Shown in pieces: positions 39,540 to 50,745 of a DNA stretch of 64,000 bases. The translations under genes and the position numbers were made by a program. A model generated the notes under the pieces. That model did no database searches. It had not been told where the DNA came from and saw only the letters and a program-made list of their open reading frames with translations. The first letter of the stretch is position 1; every line of letters starts with the position of its first letter. The stretch is taken from positions 62,001 through 126,000 of the forward strand of contig JAMXBD010001599.1 in NCBI GenBank assembly GCA_024138025.1. Direction: 5' to 3'. This stretch comes from Combretum micranthum. Its lineage: Eukaryota > Streptophyta > Magnoliopsida > Myrtales > Combretaceae.

Positions 39540-39700
39540 TCAGCGGCTCAGATCTGATCAAGCAGATCAGACGGCCCAGATTCGATCAAGCGATCAGACG
39601 GCCCAGATTCGATCAAGCGATCAGACGGCCCAGATTTCATCAAGCGATCAGACGGCCCAGATTTCATCAAGCGATCAGACGGCTCAGATCGAGTCAATAA
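39540..39700 (+). repeat. 27-bp GATC-rich tandem array in the left LTR
   Basis: About five units of the form GATCAGACGGCCCAGATT(C/T)(G/C)ATCAAGC lie in a GC-rich island of otherwise very AT-rich DNA. The right LTR has the same array at about 47240-47410 with different unit lengths and number. It keeps frames open on both strands (for example 39334-39774), which explains the apparent protein there. Confidence 0.85.
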
Positions 39701-40747
39701 GATCAGACGATCCAGATCGGTCAGCGAGATCGACGCTCCAGATCTCGTCCGCTTCATCCGACGGTCCAGGTTAATCCGCATTATTTTATTATATTTTTAT
39801 TATATAATTAATTTCAAAAATAGAAAAATAGTAAAAAATTTATAAAAATCCAGAAAAATCAAAATATTTATTTTTTATATAAATTTATTTTTTTTGATAT
39901 TTTTAATTTTTTGAATATTTTTAATGTGTATTTATACACAAATTGCCTTAGAAATGCATATTTAATGCATGAAAAATATTTTTAAATTATTCTGGATATA
40001 TTGTGAATTATGTGATGATTTTTTTTAAAAAAAAAAAATAAAAAAAAATAAAAAAATAATAAAATAATAAACAAAATAAATAAAAATGATAAAATTGGAT
40101 TTTCCAAAACCAAAATTTAAAAAAAAAAAATAAAATAATAAAAAATGATTTTTGGACTTAGAAAAATATGTTTTCATAAAATAAAAAATCAATTGATTAG
40201 ATCATAGGATCATCAAAAATGATTTTTTATAAAAATTCAAAATTTAATGAACTTAAATGAAAAGAGTTCAAAAAATTAAAATTGATCAACAAATTAAGTT
40301 TTTTTTAAAAGAACTACGTTTTGTCTGATCTCGATTAGCGAGTACGTAGGCACCTGCGGGGCGACATTAAAAAATAAAAAAAATGTTTTGTTTTTTTAGT
40401 AAATAAATATTTTGTAAATATAAGATATTTTGTTGATGTTTATGTTCTAAAAAATAATAAAAATAAAAATGAAGAAAAGCACATAAAAAATAAAAATAAA
40501 TGATTTGACTTGTAAATATTTGTGTATAATGTTTTATTAATTTTTTTTTGAGCATGAAAAGGATAGATTAAATTTAAAATTCCAAAAGTGGTAACCATTT
40601 GGTTTTAATAGGTTAGCCCCCGAATCCATGATATCTGGTTTTAAAAGTTTGTTTTTTTTTAAATCAAATTTTCGCAGACTAGTAGCTAAGTTAGGATCAA
40701 CCGACCCATTGATCCTAGCTTTTTATTTTTTCCCGATTTATATCGGG

Positions 40748-40756
40748 TGGCGACTC
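40748..40756 (+). promoter_or_regulatory. copy of the primer-site core inside the LTR
   Basis: TGGCGACTC, identical to the first nine bases of the primer-binding site at 40882, lies 122 bases before the LTR end. The right LTR has it too, at 48536-48544. It could be chance or a remnant of primer-site duplication. Confidence 0.5.
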
Positions 40757-40881
40757 TAAATTTTTTAAAATTTCTTTTAACCCCTAGTCGAGGATTCATG
40801 TTAAATGGGTTCGGGTTTAATGTGAATCGGGTTAGGAGAAATGAACCAGATAGAGAGTGGAAAAATCCAGGCTCGACAGCT

Positions 40882-40899
40882 TGGCGACTCCACTGGGGA
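40882..40899 (+). promoter_or_regulatory. primer-binding site (tRNA, probably Arg)
   Basis: TGGCGACTCCACTGGGGA starts three bases after the left LTR. Its complement ends in ...GTCGCCA, the expected form of a tRNA 3' end. The sequence resembles primer sites of Tat/Ogre elements, usually assigned to tRNA-Arg; I recall this from the family and could not check it. Confidence 0.8.
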
Positions 40900-43150
40900 C
40901 GCCTAAATTTTTTTTAAAAAAGAGAGGGCTAGCCACTTAGGAATTTTAAATTTTAAATTTATCCTTGCTCAATTTTTGTGAATATATGATTCTTTGTATA
41001 TTATATTGAATAATTGTTTTGTAAATATATACTAACCTTGCAGGTATGTAAAATAGAAGGCAAAAGTTGATTGTTTGTTTATTTATTTATTTAAGTTTGC
41101 ATTTGCATTTGCATTGCATTAATATGTGTGCTAGATACGGTCGACCCAGGCCGTCTTAAGAGCCTAAGCGAGGAGGACGAAGTAAGGTCCGGGGGCTGTG
41201 GCTTTCCACCCTCTAGATCAAGAAATGTCCTCCCACTCCGGTTTAGTACCACTAAATCGGGGACCTATAGAACCTACCAAATCATGCATTCAACATGGGA
41301 TTTTGACCAAACTTTTCAAAAAAATGGAGTTGTATTTTCTTCCAAAAAATGTTTTTTCAAAAATAAAAAAATTTCAAAAAAGTCCACCAAATTTTTTTAA
41401 ATGTGGAGTTGTTTCTTTCCTAAAAAAGGAAGTTTTCAAAAATCAAACATTTTTTTTAGTAAATAAAATTTTAGATTGAGATGGTTTTTAAACCTTTATT
41501 TTTAAAAAAAAAATTAATACCACTTCAAGTAAAGTTTTTTTGTCATTATCCCCATTGGCATGGATAGTGACTAATTTCTTTTTTCTCAAATGGAGTCTTA
41601 ATTAATTTTGTTATTTTTAAAAAAAAAAGAAGATTTTCAAAAAAATGATTTTTCATCAATTCCAACAAAACTTTTTCACCAAAACTTTCAGGGTCCTTAT
41701 CTCCATTTATATGGATAGTGACCAAAATTTTTTTAAAAAATGGAGTTATTTTTTTTTAAAAAAAAAGGTTTTAAAAAAAAAAATAATTTTTCATCAACTC
41801 CAGCAAAATTTTTTCATCAAATTTTCAAGGTCATATCCCCAATTGCATCTGTATGCTTGCATCTTTGCATCTTTTTTAAAAAAAAATAAAATAAAATAAA
41901 AAATGTGTACAGTAGACTTGTAAATACTCATAGAGTAAATTTTGTCCACCTATAGTTATAGGTCCTCTCCAATCAAAATTACCTTTGTCATATGTATTCC
42001 TCTCCCTTGTCTTCAGGATAATCATCCCTGTAAAAATCAACCCCCATTTGAATTTCCTTCTAAAAGAAAAAGGGGGGTCTTTTTTGTTCCACTATTCTTG
42101 TAAAATAATTTTTGCCTTAAAGAAAAAAGAAAAAAATGAATTATTTTTGTAAATATCCTTTTTCCACTTTAGGATAAATAATCATTTTCAAACATTCTTT
42201 TTTGTAAATATCCATCAACAACTTTCTTTTTTTTTGAAGATTTTTTAAAATAAAAAGTGAGAACAAAAAGTTGTTGTCTAACAAAAAAAAAAAGAGAATA
42301 AAAGTTTTTCAAACTTGTTCTCCAACAATTTTTTTTTAAGAAAAAAAATGAAAATTGTTTTCCAACAAATGAGAAAGAGAATAAAGGTTATTTTCAAAAA
42401 ATAAAAAAATAAAAATTAGAAAAGAAGGAAAATTGCCAACAGAAAAAGAATGTTTCAAAATTGTTACCTCAATGATCATTCATTTTAAGCTAAAGGCAAA
42501 TGAAATCAAAACTAGGGGCAACCAAAAGGACTTTACCGATTAGGGGCATTTGATAAATCCAAATGGGGCATTTAGTTATATATCCTGAGGCAATAAAAAA
42601 TGGATGATTGAAAACCCAAAAATTCTATTAAATAGTGGCCTAGAATGAAAAGAGGCAAACTTAATCCCAAACATACCCTACACACTAAGAGTGGAGTGAA
42701 TTGTGAGAGATAAAATGGACTCATTCCTTAAAGGAGGTCTAGTTTGAATTTGATACATAGGTCAAAGTGACATTAGGCATTCATTTCAAAGTCCTAAACA
42801 CATTATCCATTAACCCTGTCAAGAACCACCCTACATTAGGGTACCCCACAACGGGGCAATTTGGAGGTCAGGGTCATTATCAAGGAGAAAAAGGATTAAC
42901 TTATATGCACTTGCCCTAGTTGCATCAATTCAAGAGTAGTCAATTGACATAAATAAATCATTTCCTTTGAAAGAAGAAGAGTTTTATCCCAAACCATACA
43001 CAATCTATATACTTTGAGCTATAAGCCATCCAATGGAAAAAATACGAATCACCTTGCAAAAGAAGAAGAAAAAAGGGATACATGAATAAAGTGCAAAAAA
43101 AAAAAATGAAAAAATGAAGAATAGCCAAGTAAGGTGATTAAACCAAGAAA
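40900..43150 (+). other. non-coding leader of the LARD-like element
   Basis: A GC-richer block at about 41135-41290 is followed by roughly 110-base diverged repeats at 41520-41860 (each with 'ttttcatcaa(c/t)tccaacaaaa' and 'atatggatagtgacca'-like phrases), then A-rich low-complexity DNA. No gag-like coding was found. Confidence 0.6.
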
Positions 43151-43476
43151 TTAGAAGCATATGCTTAAAGCTCAAGGCCCATCAAAACACAAGGTCCAAA
43201 ATTTATATCATGGACCCACCCACAATTCCACCCTGATGGAAGACAATCACACAAGTGATCATACCCAAACACTGGGGGCACATGCTCAAAATTCAAAGCC
43301 CATCAAAACACAAGGTCCAAAATTTATATCATGGCCCACCCACAATTCCACCCTGATGGAAGACAATCACACAAGATGATCACCCAACACTGGGCACATG
43401 CTCAAAGTTCAAAGCCCATCAAAACACAAGGTCCAAAATCTATATTATGGGCCCATCCACAATTCCACCCTTAGAG
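43150..43476 (+). repeat. tandem repeat, about 117 bp, three copies
   Basis: Copies start near 43168, 43286 and 43402, the last incomplete. Each carries 'cccatcaaaacacaaggtcc' and 'cccacaattccaccctgatg'. They are close in sequence, so the duplication is recent relative to the element. Confidence 0.9.
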
Positions 43477-44450
43477 ACTCTTTGGATCAAAGGAGTTGAT
43501 TTATTAATGCTCTTGAAACTAGGAATAAGTGCATATTCAAGTTTTCCTTAAGGGTTCTTGACTTGTAAACCCGGGATGTGTTGAAAAATTTTCAAAAAAA
43601 AAAAAAAAAAAAGCCTTTATGAAATATCTCTTTTAAAAGCCAACAACCAAAAGCCACATTACAGTCCAAAAAAGACCTAATAGATTGACCAAGGTGTCAC
43701 TTGCAAGCCGGACCATAATTTTTGGAATCCGAGTCAAATGTGTGAAAATAAGCCTAAGAGAGTGTAAGGAAGTCCTCTTTGATTAGGTAACTTAAAATAA
43801 GATAACCAACCTTGGTGTAAGAATCATCTCAGGGGCATGAAATCATTTGCCCCAATTTGAAAGAAGTCTGCCTCAGGGTTAGGAATTAATTGCCCCAAAG
43901 TTGGAAACAATGCCCCAATTTTCAAATTAATGTCCTAAAAGAAAAACTTTGCCCCCAATGATTAAAATTTTTCAATAAAAGACCTTAGGTGGTTAATAGT
44001 GAAGCCTTAGGCTGAAAAAAAAAATGAGTGATCAATGGGGCAAACCCTATTTATGATTATTTCTACCTGTTGGTAACTTTCAAAAAAAAAAGTTGGAATT
44101 CAAAACAAAAAAAAGAAACTTTTTACCTTTAAAAGGTTCAAGAAAAGAAGGAATTTCTTCCAAAAAAAAAATAAAAATAAAAAAAGTTTTTTCCAAATAT
44201 CTGAAAAGTAATAAAAAAAAAGAAAAATATTTTTCATTAAAAGTAAAAAAAAAATTACCTTTGGTTTAAATTTTTAAATAAAAGAATTAAAAAAAAAAGG
44301 TTTTGGTTTTTAAAAGAAAAAGATTCTCAAAGGTTTTCTTAAATATTTTCAATAAAAAAGAGGAAGAATTTCCCACATTAAAAAATTAGCCAAAAAAAAA
44401 AAAATTCAGGCTACGGTTTTCAAAACTTGATTTTCAAGTTTGTGTTTAAG
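43477..44450 (+). other. low-complexity interior of the LARD-like element
   Basis: Prose-like AT-rich DNA with several 'gccccaa' phrases at 43840-43960 and long A-runs after 44080. No coding frame. Confidence 0.5.
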
Positions 44451-44451
44451 T

Positions 44452-44615
44452 TTTAGGATCACCTGCTCAAAGGAGCGTCATCCTATTTGTTTAAATTTTA
44501 GGATCGATTGCTCAAAAAGCGTCATCCTGTCTGTTTAAGTATTAGGGTCACCCGCTCAAAGGAGCGTCATCCTACCTTTCAATCTTTAGGATCGTATACT
44601 CAAAGGAGTTTCATC
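44452..44615 (+). repeat. tandem repeat, about 52 bp, about four copies
   Basis: Unit 'aggatcacctgctcaaagga' plus 'gcgtcatcctatttgtt' recurs at about 44455, 44500, 44545 and 44589 with substitutions. First of a run of separate arrays towards the 3' end of the element. Confidence 0.85.
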
Positions 44616-44794
44616 CTATTCTTCAAGTTGAGAATCACCAACTCAAGGAAGTGTTGTGCTGCCTTGTCAAGTTGTAAGTTTTAGGCCAGCTCAAGGAGCG
44701 CCTTAACAAGTCGAGTGTCAACTCGAGAAGCGCACTAATGTTAAAACCAAACGCCAGTTCATAAGGTACGTTTGAACCAAGTTTCCAAAGTTTT

Positions 44795-45150
44795 AAAGAA
44801 AAACTTGAAGCCCATCCAAGTTTTCAAACCTTTTCCAAGAAGAAAGAAAAAACTTGAAGCCCATCCAAGTTTTCAAACCAAGAGAAAGAAAAACTTGAAG
44901 CCCATCCAAGTTTTCAAACCAAGTCTTTCAAAAAAAAAAAGAGAAAGAAAAACTTGAAGACCATCCAAGTTTTCAAACCAAGTTTTCCAAAAAAAAAAGA
45001 GAAGGAAAACTTGAAGCCCATCCAAGTTTTCAAACCAAGAAAAACTTGAAGCCCATCCAAGTTTTCAAAGCAAGATTTCTCAAAAAAAAAAAAAAAAAAA
45101 GCCCATCCAAGTCTCCCAAAAAAGAAAAAAGTCTGAAGCCTATTCAAGTT
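44795..45150 (+). repeat. tandem repeat, 35-65 bp, about seven copies
   Basis: Unit 'aaacttgaagcccatccaag' followed by 'ttttcaaacca' and a variable A/G run. Unit length varies mainly in the purine part. Apparent proteins here on both strands are repeat artefacts. Confidence 0.9.
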
Positions 45151-45154
45151 TTCC

Positions 45155-45270
45155 AAGTGGATCAGAAAAACCAAGTCCCCAAGTGGATCAGAAAAACCAG
45201 TTCCCCAAGTGGATCAGAAAAAAACCAAGTCCCCAAGTGAATCAGAAAAAAAAAACCAAGTCCCCAGTGG
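45155..45270 (+). repeat. tandem repeat, about 29 bp, four copies
   Basis: Unit 'agtggatcagaaaaaccaag' plus 'tcccca', directly after the previous array and unrelated to it. Confidence 0.9.
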
Positions 45271-45324
45271 ACTAAAAATTCACAAGTACCCCTCAGTCTA
45301 GACTCGATAGATAGTCTAGTACTG

Positions 45325-45440
45325 ACCAAATTCAAAATCCATCCTTTAGAGATGGTGACCAAATTCAAAATCCATCCTTTAAGATGGTGACCCAAATTCA
45401 AATCCATCATTTAGACATGGTGACCAAATTCAGAAACTCA
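45325..45440 (+). repeat. tandem repeat, about 32 bp, four copies
   Basis: Unit 'gaccaaattcaaaatccatc' plus 'ctttagagatggt'. Its 'gatggtgacca' core resembles the 'gatagtgatcaa' core of the next array, so the two may share an ancestor. Confidence 0.85.
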
Positions 45441-45730
45441 TCTATCCAAGATGGTGATCAAAACAGAATTCAGAAATCCATTCACTCAAGATAGTGATCA
45501 AGATAGAATTCAGAAATCCATTCACTCAAGATGGTGATCAAGACAGAACTCAGAAATCCATTCACTCAAGATAGTGATCAAGACAGAATTCAGAAATCCA
45601 TTCACTCAAATAGTGATCAAGACAGAATTCAGAAATTCATTTACTCAAGATAGTGATCAAGACAAAATCAGAAATCCATTCACTCAAGATAGTGATCAAG
45701 ACAGAAGTCAGAAATCCATCCATTCCAGAT
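45441..45730 (+). repeat. tandem repeat, about 41 bp, about seven copies
   Basis: Unit 'cagaaatccattcactcaag' plus 'atagtgatcaagacagaatt'. Copies differ by a few bases and one-base gaps. Confidence 0.92.
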
Positions 45731-45734
45731 AGTG

Positions 45735-45990
45735 ACCAAAACCAAAGCCCATTGGTCCGGCAAATGACCAAACCAAAGCCCATTGGTCCGGCAAATGACC
45801 AAACCAAAGCCCATTGGTCCGGCAAATGACCAAACCAAAGCCCATTGGTCCGGCAATGACCAAACCAAAGCCCATTGGTCCGGCAAATGACCAAAGCCCA
45901 TTGGTCCGGTAAATGACCAAACCAAAGCCCATTGTCCGGCAATGACCAAACCAAAGCTCATTGGCCGGCAAATGACCAAACCAAAGTCTA
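45735..45990 (+). repeat. tandem repeat, 31 bp, about nine copies
   Basis: Unit 'ccaaagcccattggtccggc' plus 'aaatgaccaaa'. Several units lack one base or a short block. All three minus-strand frames stay open because the unit contains no stop in them; this is not a gene. Confidence 0.93.
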
Positions 45991-46149
45991 GGTCCGACAG
46001 TTGACCTAGCAAAATCTCAAAGTCTAAACTCGACGGATAGTTTTAGCACAAGAATCTTCTTGTTGAAAATAAAATTTGAAAGGGGAAGCTAATGCAAAAA
46101 TTGGTTATCTTTTTGTCTTGTGGCAAAAGTTTTGTTCAAACTTTACCAC

Positions 46150-46162
46150 AAAGAGGGGCAGC
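46150..46162 (+). promoter_or_regulatory. polypurine tract
   Basis: AAAGAGGGGCAGC directly precedes the TG of the right LTR. This is the expected position and composition of the plus-strand primer in reverse transcription. Confidence 0.85.
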
Positions 46163-48669
46163 TGTAACACCCAATTTTGCCCAGTTAATTAAGGCTTAAA
46201 ATTTAATTAAATTCATTTTCCAAAAGCCTTAAGTATTGATGAAATTGGCTAAGTGATCAAGGCACAGGCCAAATGGCCTGTTGATTAAACACATTGACCC
46301 AAACACACATTCAAGCTCAAGGACACAGGTTCAAACCCTAGCAAAGGCAAATTTTTGCCTTTTTATCATTTTTGTCTTTTCATTTCCTCAAATGTGACTT
46401 TGCCTTACTTTGCATCAGTTTTAACTGACAAAACATCATTGATTGTCAAAATTGATGATGGAATTGCAAAGTGGTTATAGAATATGAAGATTAGTGCAAA
46501 AAACAACCCAAAAGTTACAAAATTCATGTATAAAGCATTCAATTGACATGAATGGGGAGTTACAAAAATTTTGGATGAATCTGGCATGGAATATGAAAAC
46601 AATCATCAATTCATCAGTTTCAAACAATTTAATCATGGATTTTTCGAATTAAATTCGTGAAAAATCAAGAGGCAAAAATTGATTCATTTTGAAACTGTTC
46701 GATAACTGAAAATTGAGCTTGCAACCTATAAATAGGAGGTCCTAGGAGCAAAAGGCACAAGTCAATTTGAAGAAAACACACACATAACCATATCAATTCG
46801 AGATTCTCGAATTTAGGAAGAAAAATTCGAATTGATTAGATCAGATTTAATCCAAATTGAGTGTCGTAACAAGTTAGAAACTTGATTTGGATGATTTAGT
46901 GTGCTTGGATTTGATCAAATTGATCAAATAACCTCTGGAATTTTCTTTTTAATTTTGGATTTTCGCCGCCGTACAACCACCGCCGGAACCGCCACTTGCC
47001 GCCGTTCTGAGTGAACACCACCACCATCAAAGGACGCGCCACCACCATTAGAGTCGGGCCGACAAGCTTCCAGCCACCGAGGACCACGCGAGCCGCCGGA
47101 ATCCGCCCCGAAAAGTCGCGTCATCGTCTTCTTCACCCGCCGGAGCTCCGAGATCCGACCCGAAGATCCGAATCCAACCCGGTCGGTCATCGGTCAACGG
47201 TCGTCGGTCTTCGGTCAACGGTCAACTCAGATTAGACGGTCCAGATTCAATCAAGCAAATCAGACGGCCCAGATTCAATCAAGCAGATCAGCGGCTCAGA
47301 TCTGATCAAGCAGATCAGACGGCCCAGATCTGATCAAGCAGATCAGACGGCCCAGATTTCATCAAGCGATCAGATGGCCCAGATTTCATCAAGCGATCAG
47401 ACGGCTCAGATCGAGTCAACAAGATCAGACAATCCAGATCGGTCAGCGAGATCGACGCTCCAGATCTCGTCCGCTTCATCCGACGGTCCAGGTTAATCCG
47501 CATTATTTTATTAATTTTTATTATATAATTAATTTCAGAAAATAGAAAAAATAGTAAAAAATTTATAAAAAATTCATAAAAAATTCAGAAAATTTTAGAA
47601 AAATTCAGAAAAATCCAGAAAAATCAAAATATTTATTTTTCATATAAATTTATTTTTTTGATATTTTTAATTTTTTTTAATATTTTAATGTGTATTTATA
47701 CACAAATTGCCCTATAAATGCATATTTAATGCATGAAAAATATTTTTAAATTATTCTGGATATATTGTGAACTCATGTGATGATTTTTTTTTTAAAAAAA
47801 AGACAAAAAAATAATAAAAAAAATAAAAAAAAATAATAATAATAAATAAACAAAATAAATAAAAATGATAAAATTCGATTTTCCAAAACCAAAATTAAAA
47901 AAATAAATAAATAAAATAATAAAAAATGATTTTTGGACTTAGAAAAATATGTTTTCATAAAATAAAAAATCAATTGATTAGATCATAGGATCATCAAAAA
48001 TGATTTTTTATGAAAATTCAAAATTTAATGAACTTAAAATGAAAAGAGTTCAAAAAATTAAAGTTGATCAACAAATTAATTTTTTTAAAAGAACTACGTT
48101 TTGTCTGATCTCGATTAGCGAGTACGTAGGCACCTGCGGGGCGACATTAAAAAATAAAAAAAAATGTTTTGTTCTTTTTAGTAAATAAATATTTTGTAAA
48201 TATAAGATATTTTGTTGATGTTTATGTTCTAAATAATAATAAAAATAAAAATGAAGAAAAGCACATAAAAAATAAAAATAAATGATTTGATTTGTAAATA
48301 TTTGTGCTATAATGTTTTAATTAATTTTTTTTTAGCATGAAAATGATAGATTAGAAATTTAAAATTCCAAAAGTGGTAACCAATTTGGTTTTAATAGGTT
48401 AGCCCCCGAATCCATGATATCTGGTTTTAAAAGTTTGTTTTTTTTTAAAAATCAAATTTTCACAGACTAGTAGCTAAGTTAGGATCAACCGACCCATTGA
48501 TCCTAGCTTTTTATTTTTTCCCGATTTATATCGAGTGGCGACTCTAAATTTTTTAAAATTTCTTTTAACCCCTAGTCGAGGATTCATGTTAAATGGGTTC
48601 GGGTTTAATGTGAATCGGTTAGGAGAAATGAACTAGATTAAGATGAGTGGAAAAAATCCAGGCTCGACA
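46163..48669 (+). repeat. right (3') LTR, 2507 bp
   Basis: Starts TGTAACACCC, ends GGCTCGACA and is followed by the target duplication. TATA box at 46727-46734, GATC-rich array at about 47240-47410. Relative to the left LTR it has many one-base gaps in homopolymers and a few substitutions. Confidence 0.95.
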
Positions 48670-49019
48670 AAGTTGATATGGATGCTTTGACAATTTATGC
48701 TATGGGTTAAATGTTTTTGAGAGATAAGACAAGTCGGATGTTTGATGCGTTGGATATTTTTATATTATTAATCTAAGAGTTTAATATTGGTATTGTGAAG
48801 TTTTTGATATATAGAGATTATTTATTGTTACTTATGAAACTTAACTAAGGATTTTTTAATTTAAAATTAGTTAGAAATTCAATTAAGGATAGCATTTGCA
48901 TATAATGCTTAAGTGTTATATGGGTGAAACTATTAATGCTCTATACCCTATTTAGGCATGACATTACTATCGATAAGCCTGTGAATTCATCCTCCAACAA
49001 ATGAAGCTTTAGACTCATG

Positions 49020-50453
49020 AAAATAAGTTATGTAGGCATACTATCATAAGCATTCTATCTAATGATTTATTCGATGTTTATCGCTCTTACAAGGAAGAAA
49101 GGGATATTTGAGGCTCAATAATCACCAAGTATACTATTGAAGATGCTGGAAAACAAAATTTTGTCATTGTAAGATATTACAAATGGGAGATGGTCATGAC
49201 AAAGATATCACAGTGCAAATCAATGGCTACCATAAGTTGATAAAAAATCTCAAGTCTAAAATTATCCTTCCACAAGAGGGGTTTGTGACTAGCTTGTTCA
49301 TAGAGAAGTTGCCTCAATCATGAAGCGACTATAAATAACAACTTAAGCAAAGCATAAACAACTTTGACTTGACTAACTGATTACTCACATAATCATTGAA
49401 GTCACCAATTGAAAGGAGTCCGAAACTTCTAAAAGGAAGGAGATAGTAATCAAAGCAAACTTGGTAGAACACAGGCTTCATGGTCATAAAAAAAAGTATG
49501 AAAAGGAACCTGATTACAAGCTTAAGGTGAATGATGCCGTGCTTAAGAAAAGAGGCAATGCTTCATGTATGGCAGCCTTGGGCATGTACCGTAGTGTAAA
49601 AAGAAGAGAGAAATGATAATCCTACTAAACCAGTAGCAACTTTGGTTCAAGTAGATGATATTATTGTTGCAATCATTTCTATGAATATTGTGGCTAATGT
49701 GAAAGAATGAACCGTAGACTCGAGTACTACTAAGCACATCTATGCAAACAAAAAAATGTTCATGACCCATACACAAGCTAAGGAAGGAGAAGAATCCATT
49801 TATCTTGGTGATTCTCGAACTACTTAAGTTCTTGGTAAATGAACGTTCTTTTGAAGCCTGCATGTGGCAAGACGTTACTTTGAATGAAATGTTTGAACTA
49901 ATTTGATCTTTGTAGCATTGTTGAGAAAAGCGAGAGTTAAAGTGTCATTTGAATCTAATAAGGTTGTACTAACAAAAAATAATGTCTTTAGTGGCAAAGG
50001 CTATTGTAATCGTGGTTTATTTATACTCAACGTTTCCAAAATTAAGAATAAAATGCAAATTCTTCTGCTTACTTGATTGACTCTTATGATTTATGGGATG
50101 TTAGACTAGGACATGTGAGCTTACTATATATTGAGAAAATGCAATTTGATGGTTTAATTCCTAATATTAATTACGAAAGCATGTATAAGTGCAAAATTTG
50201 TGTTGAAATTAAACAAACTCTGAAAGCATGTGCATCTATTTTAGAGCATAAAAACTCTTAAGTTTAATTCACATTGATTTAGGAGATTTGAAAAAGAAAA
50301 AAAACCATGACTAGAGGTAATAAAAGACATCACATAGCCTTTGTAGATGATTTTTCTATATATACTAAAGTTTATTTACTTAGGAATAAAGATGGAGTTT
50401 TTGACATTTTTAGTGTATAAAGCTGAGGTAAAAAATCAATTAAATAAGAATAT
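49020..50453 (+). pseudogene. Ty1/copia retrotransposon relic, gag to integrase
   Basis: Degraded coding for a copia polyprotein, readable only with many stops and frame changes. In order: a gag region (LSNDLFDVYRSYKE-like near 49060; LITHIIIEVTN near 49380), a zinc-knuckle remnant near 49560, a protease region near 49720 (DSST where DSGA/DSGT is usual), the GAG-pre-integrase motif in a 62-codon open stretch (LWDVRLGHVS, 50073-50261), and the integrase start (FVDDFSIYTKVYLL near 50340). A MITE interrupts it at 50454. The lineage is that usually annotated as TNT1-94-like. Not functional. Confidence 0.85.
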
Positions 50454-50736
50454 GGAGAAATGCCTAATTTCATACTTGTACTTTAACGAAAAAGCCAATT
50501 AAGAACATGAACCTTAAAAGGCCCAATCTCGTACCCAATTAAACTTTGTACGCCCTTAAACACTACCCCACTCAATTGTTACTTAATACGTGTCCATTAT
50601 TTAAAGAGATAATGAAAGAGTAAAGTAATGTTTAAGGACATGAAAAATTCGGTTGGTATGAAATTAGAACTTTTAAAGTTTAAGTACCTAATTGACCTTT
50701 TTATTAAAGTTCGGGTATCAAATTGGGCATTACTCC
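50454..50736. mobile_element. 283-bp Mutator-type MITE in the copia integrase
   Basis: Inverted ends GGAGAAATGCC and GGCATTACTCC; the arms stay similar for about 90 bases ('aatttcatacttgtacttta' against the complement of the right arm). The 9-bp flanks TAAGAATAT (50445-50453) and TAAGAAGAT (50737-50745) match at 8 of 9 positions, the Mutator size. The integrase reading continues straight across it, which confirms the boundaries. Confidence 0.88.
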
Positions 50737-50745
50737 TAAGAAGAT

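Larger units (their letters stand above)
38424..40878 (+). repeat. left (5') LTR, 2455 bp
   Basis: Starts TGTAGACACCC, ends GGCTCGACA. It contains a TATA box at 38996, a GC-rich island with a GATC-rich tandem array (39240-39775) and a long A/T low-complexity stretch (39780-40160). It aligns end to end with 46163-48669. Differences are mainly short indels, including a 15-base direct-repeat deletion in the right copy near 46833. Confidence 0.95.
38419..48674 (+). mobile_element. complete non-autonomous LTR retrotransposon (LARD-like, Tat/Ogre-type)
   Basis: Bounded by the 5-bp target duplication AAGTT (38419-38423 and 48670-48674). Two direct LTRs both have TG...CA ends, a primer-binding site follows the left LTR and a polypurine tract precedes the right LTR. 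The 5.3-kb interior (40879-46162) has no gag, protease, integrase or reverse transcriptase; no frame exceeds about 110 codons and the longest are tandem-repeat artefacts. It is therefore a large retrotransposon derivative copied by another element's enzymes. The primer site (TGGCGACTC...), the long LTRs and the 3' tandem repeats resemble plant Ty3/gypsy Tat/Ogre elements; this lineage call is inference. Confidence 0.93.

Noticed and set aside
39297..39781. Open frames on both strands suggesting an Arg/Ser-rich protein
   Set aside because: They arise from the stop-free 27-bp tandem unit and GC-rich island inside the LTR and recur in the right LTR (46924-47503) with different frame lengths.
45735..45990. 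CRISPR-like array
   Set aside because: Units are contiguous with no unique spacers, in a plant retrotransposon; it is an ordinary tandem repeat.
45637..46012. Three overlapping minus-strand frames with a repeated WFGH-like peptide
   Set aside because: The 31-bp unit has a length not divisible by three and no stops, so all frames stay open; there is no start context, splice site or domain.
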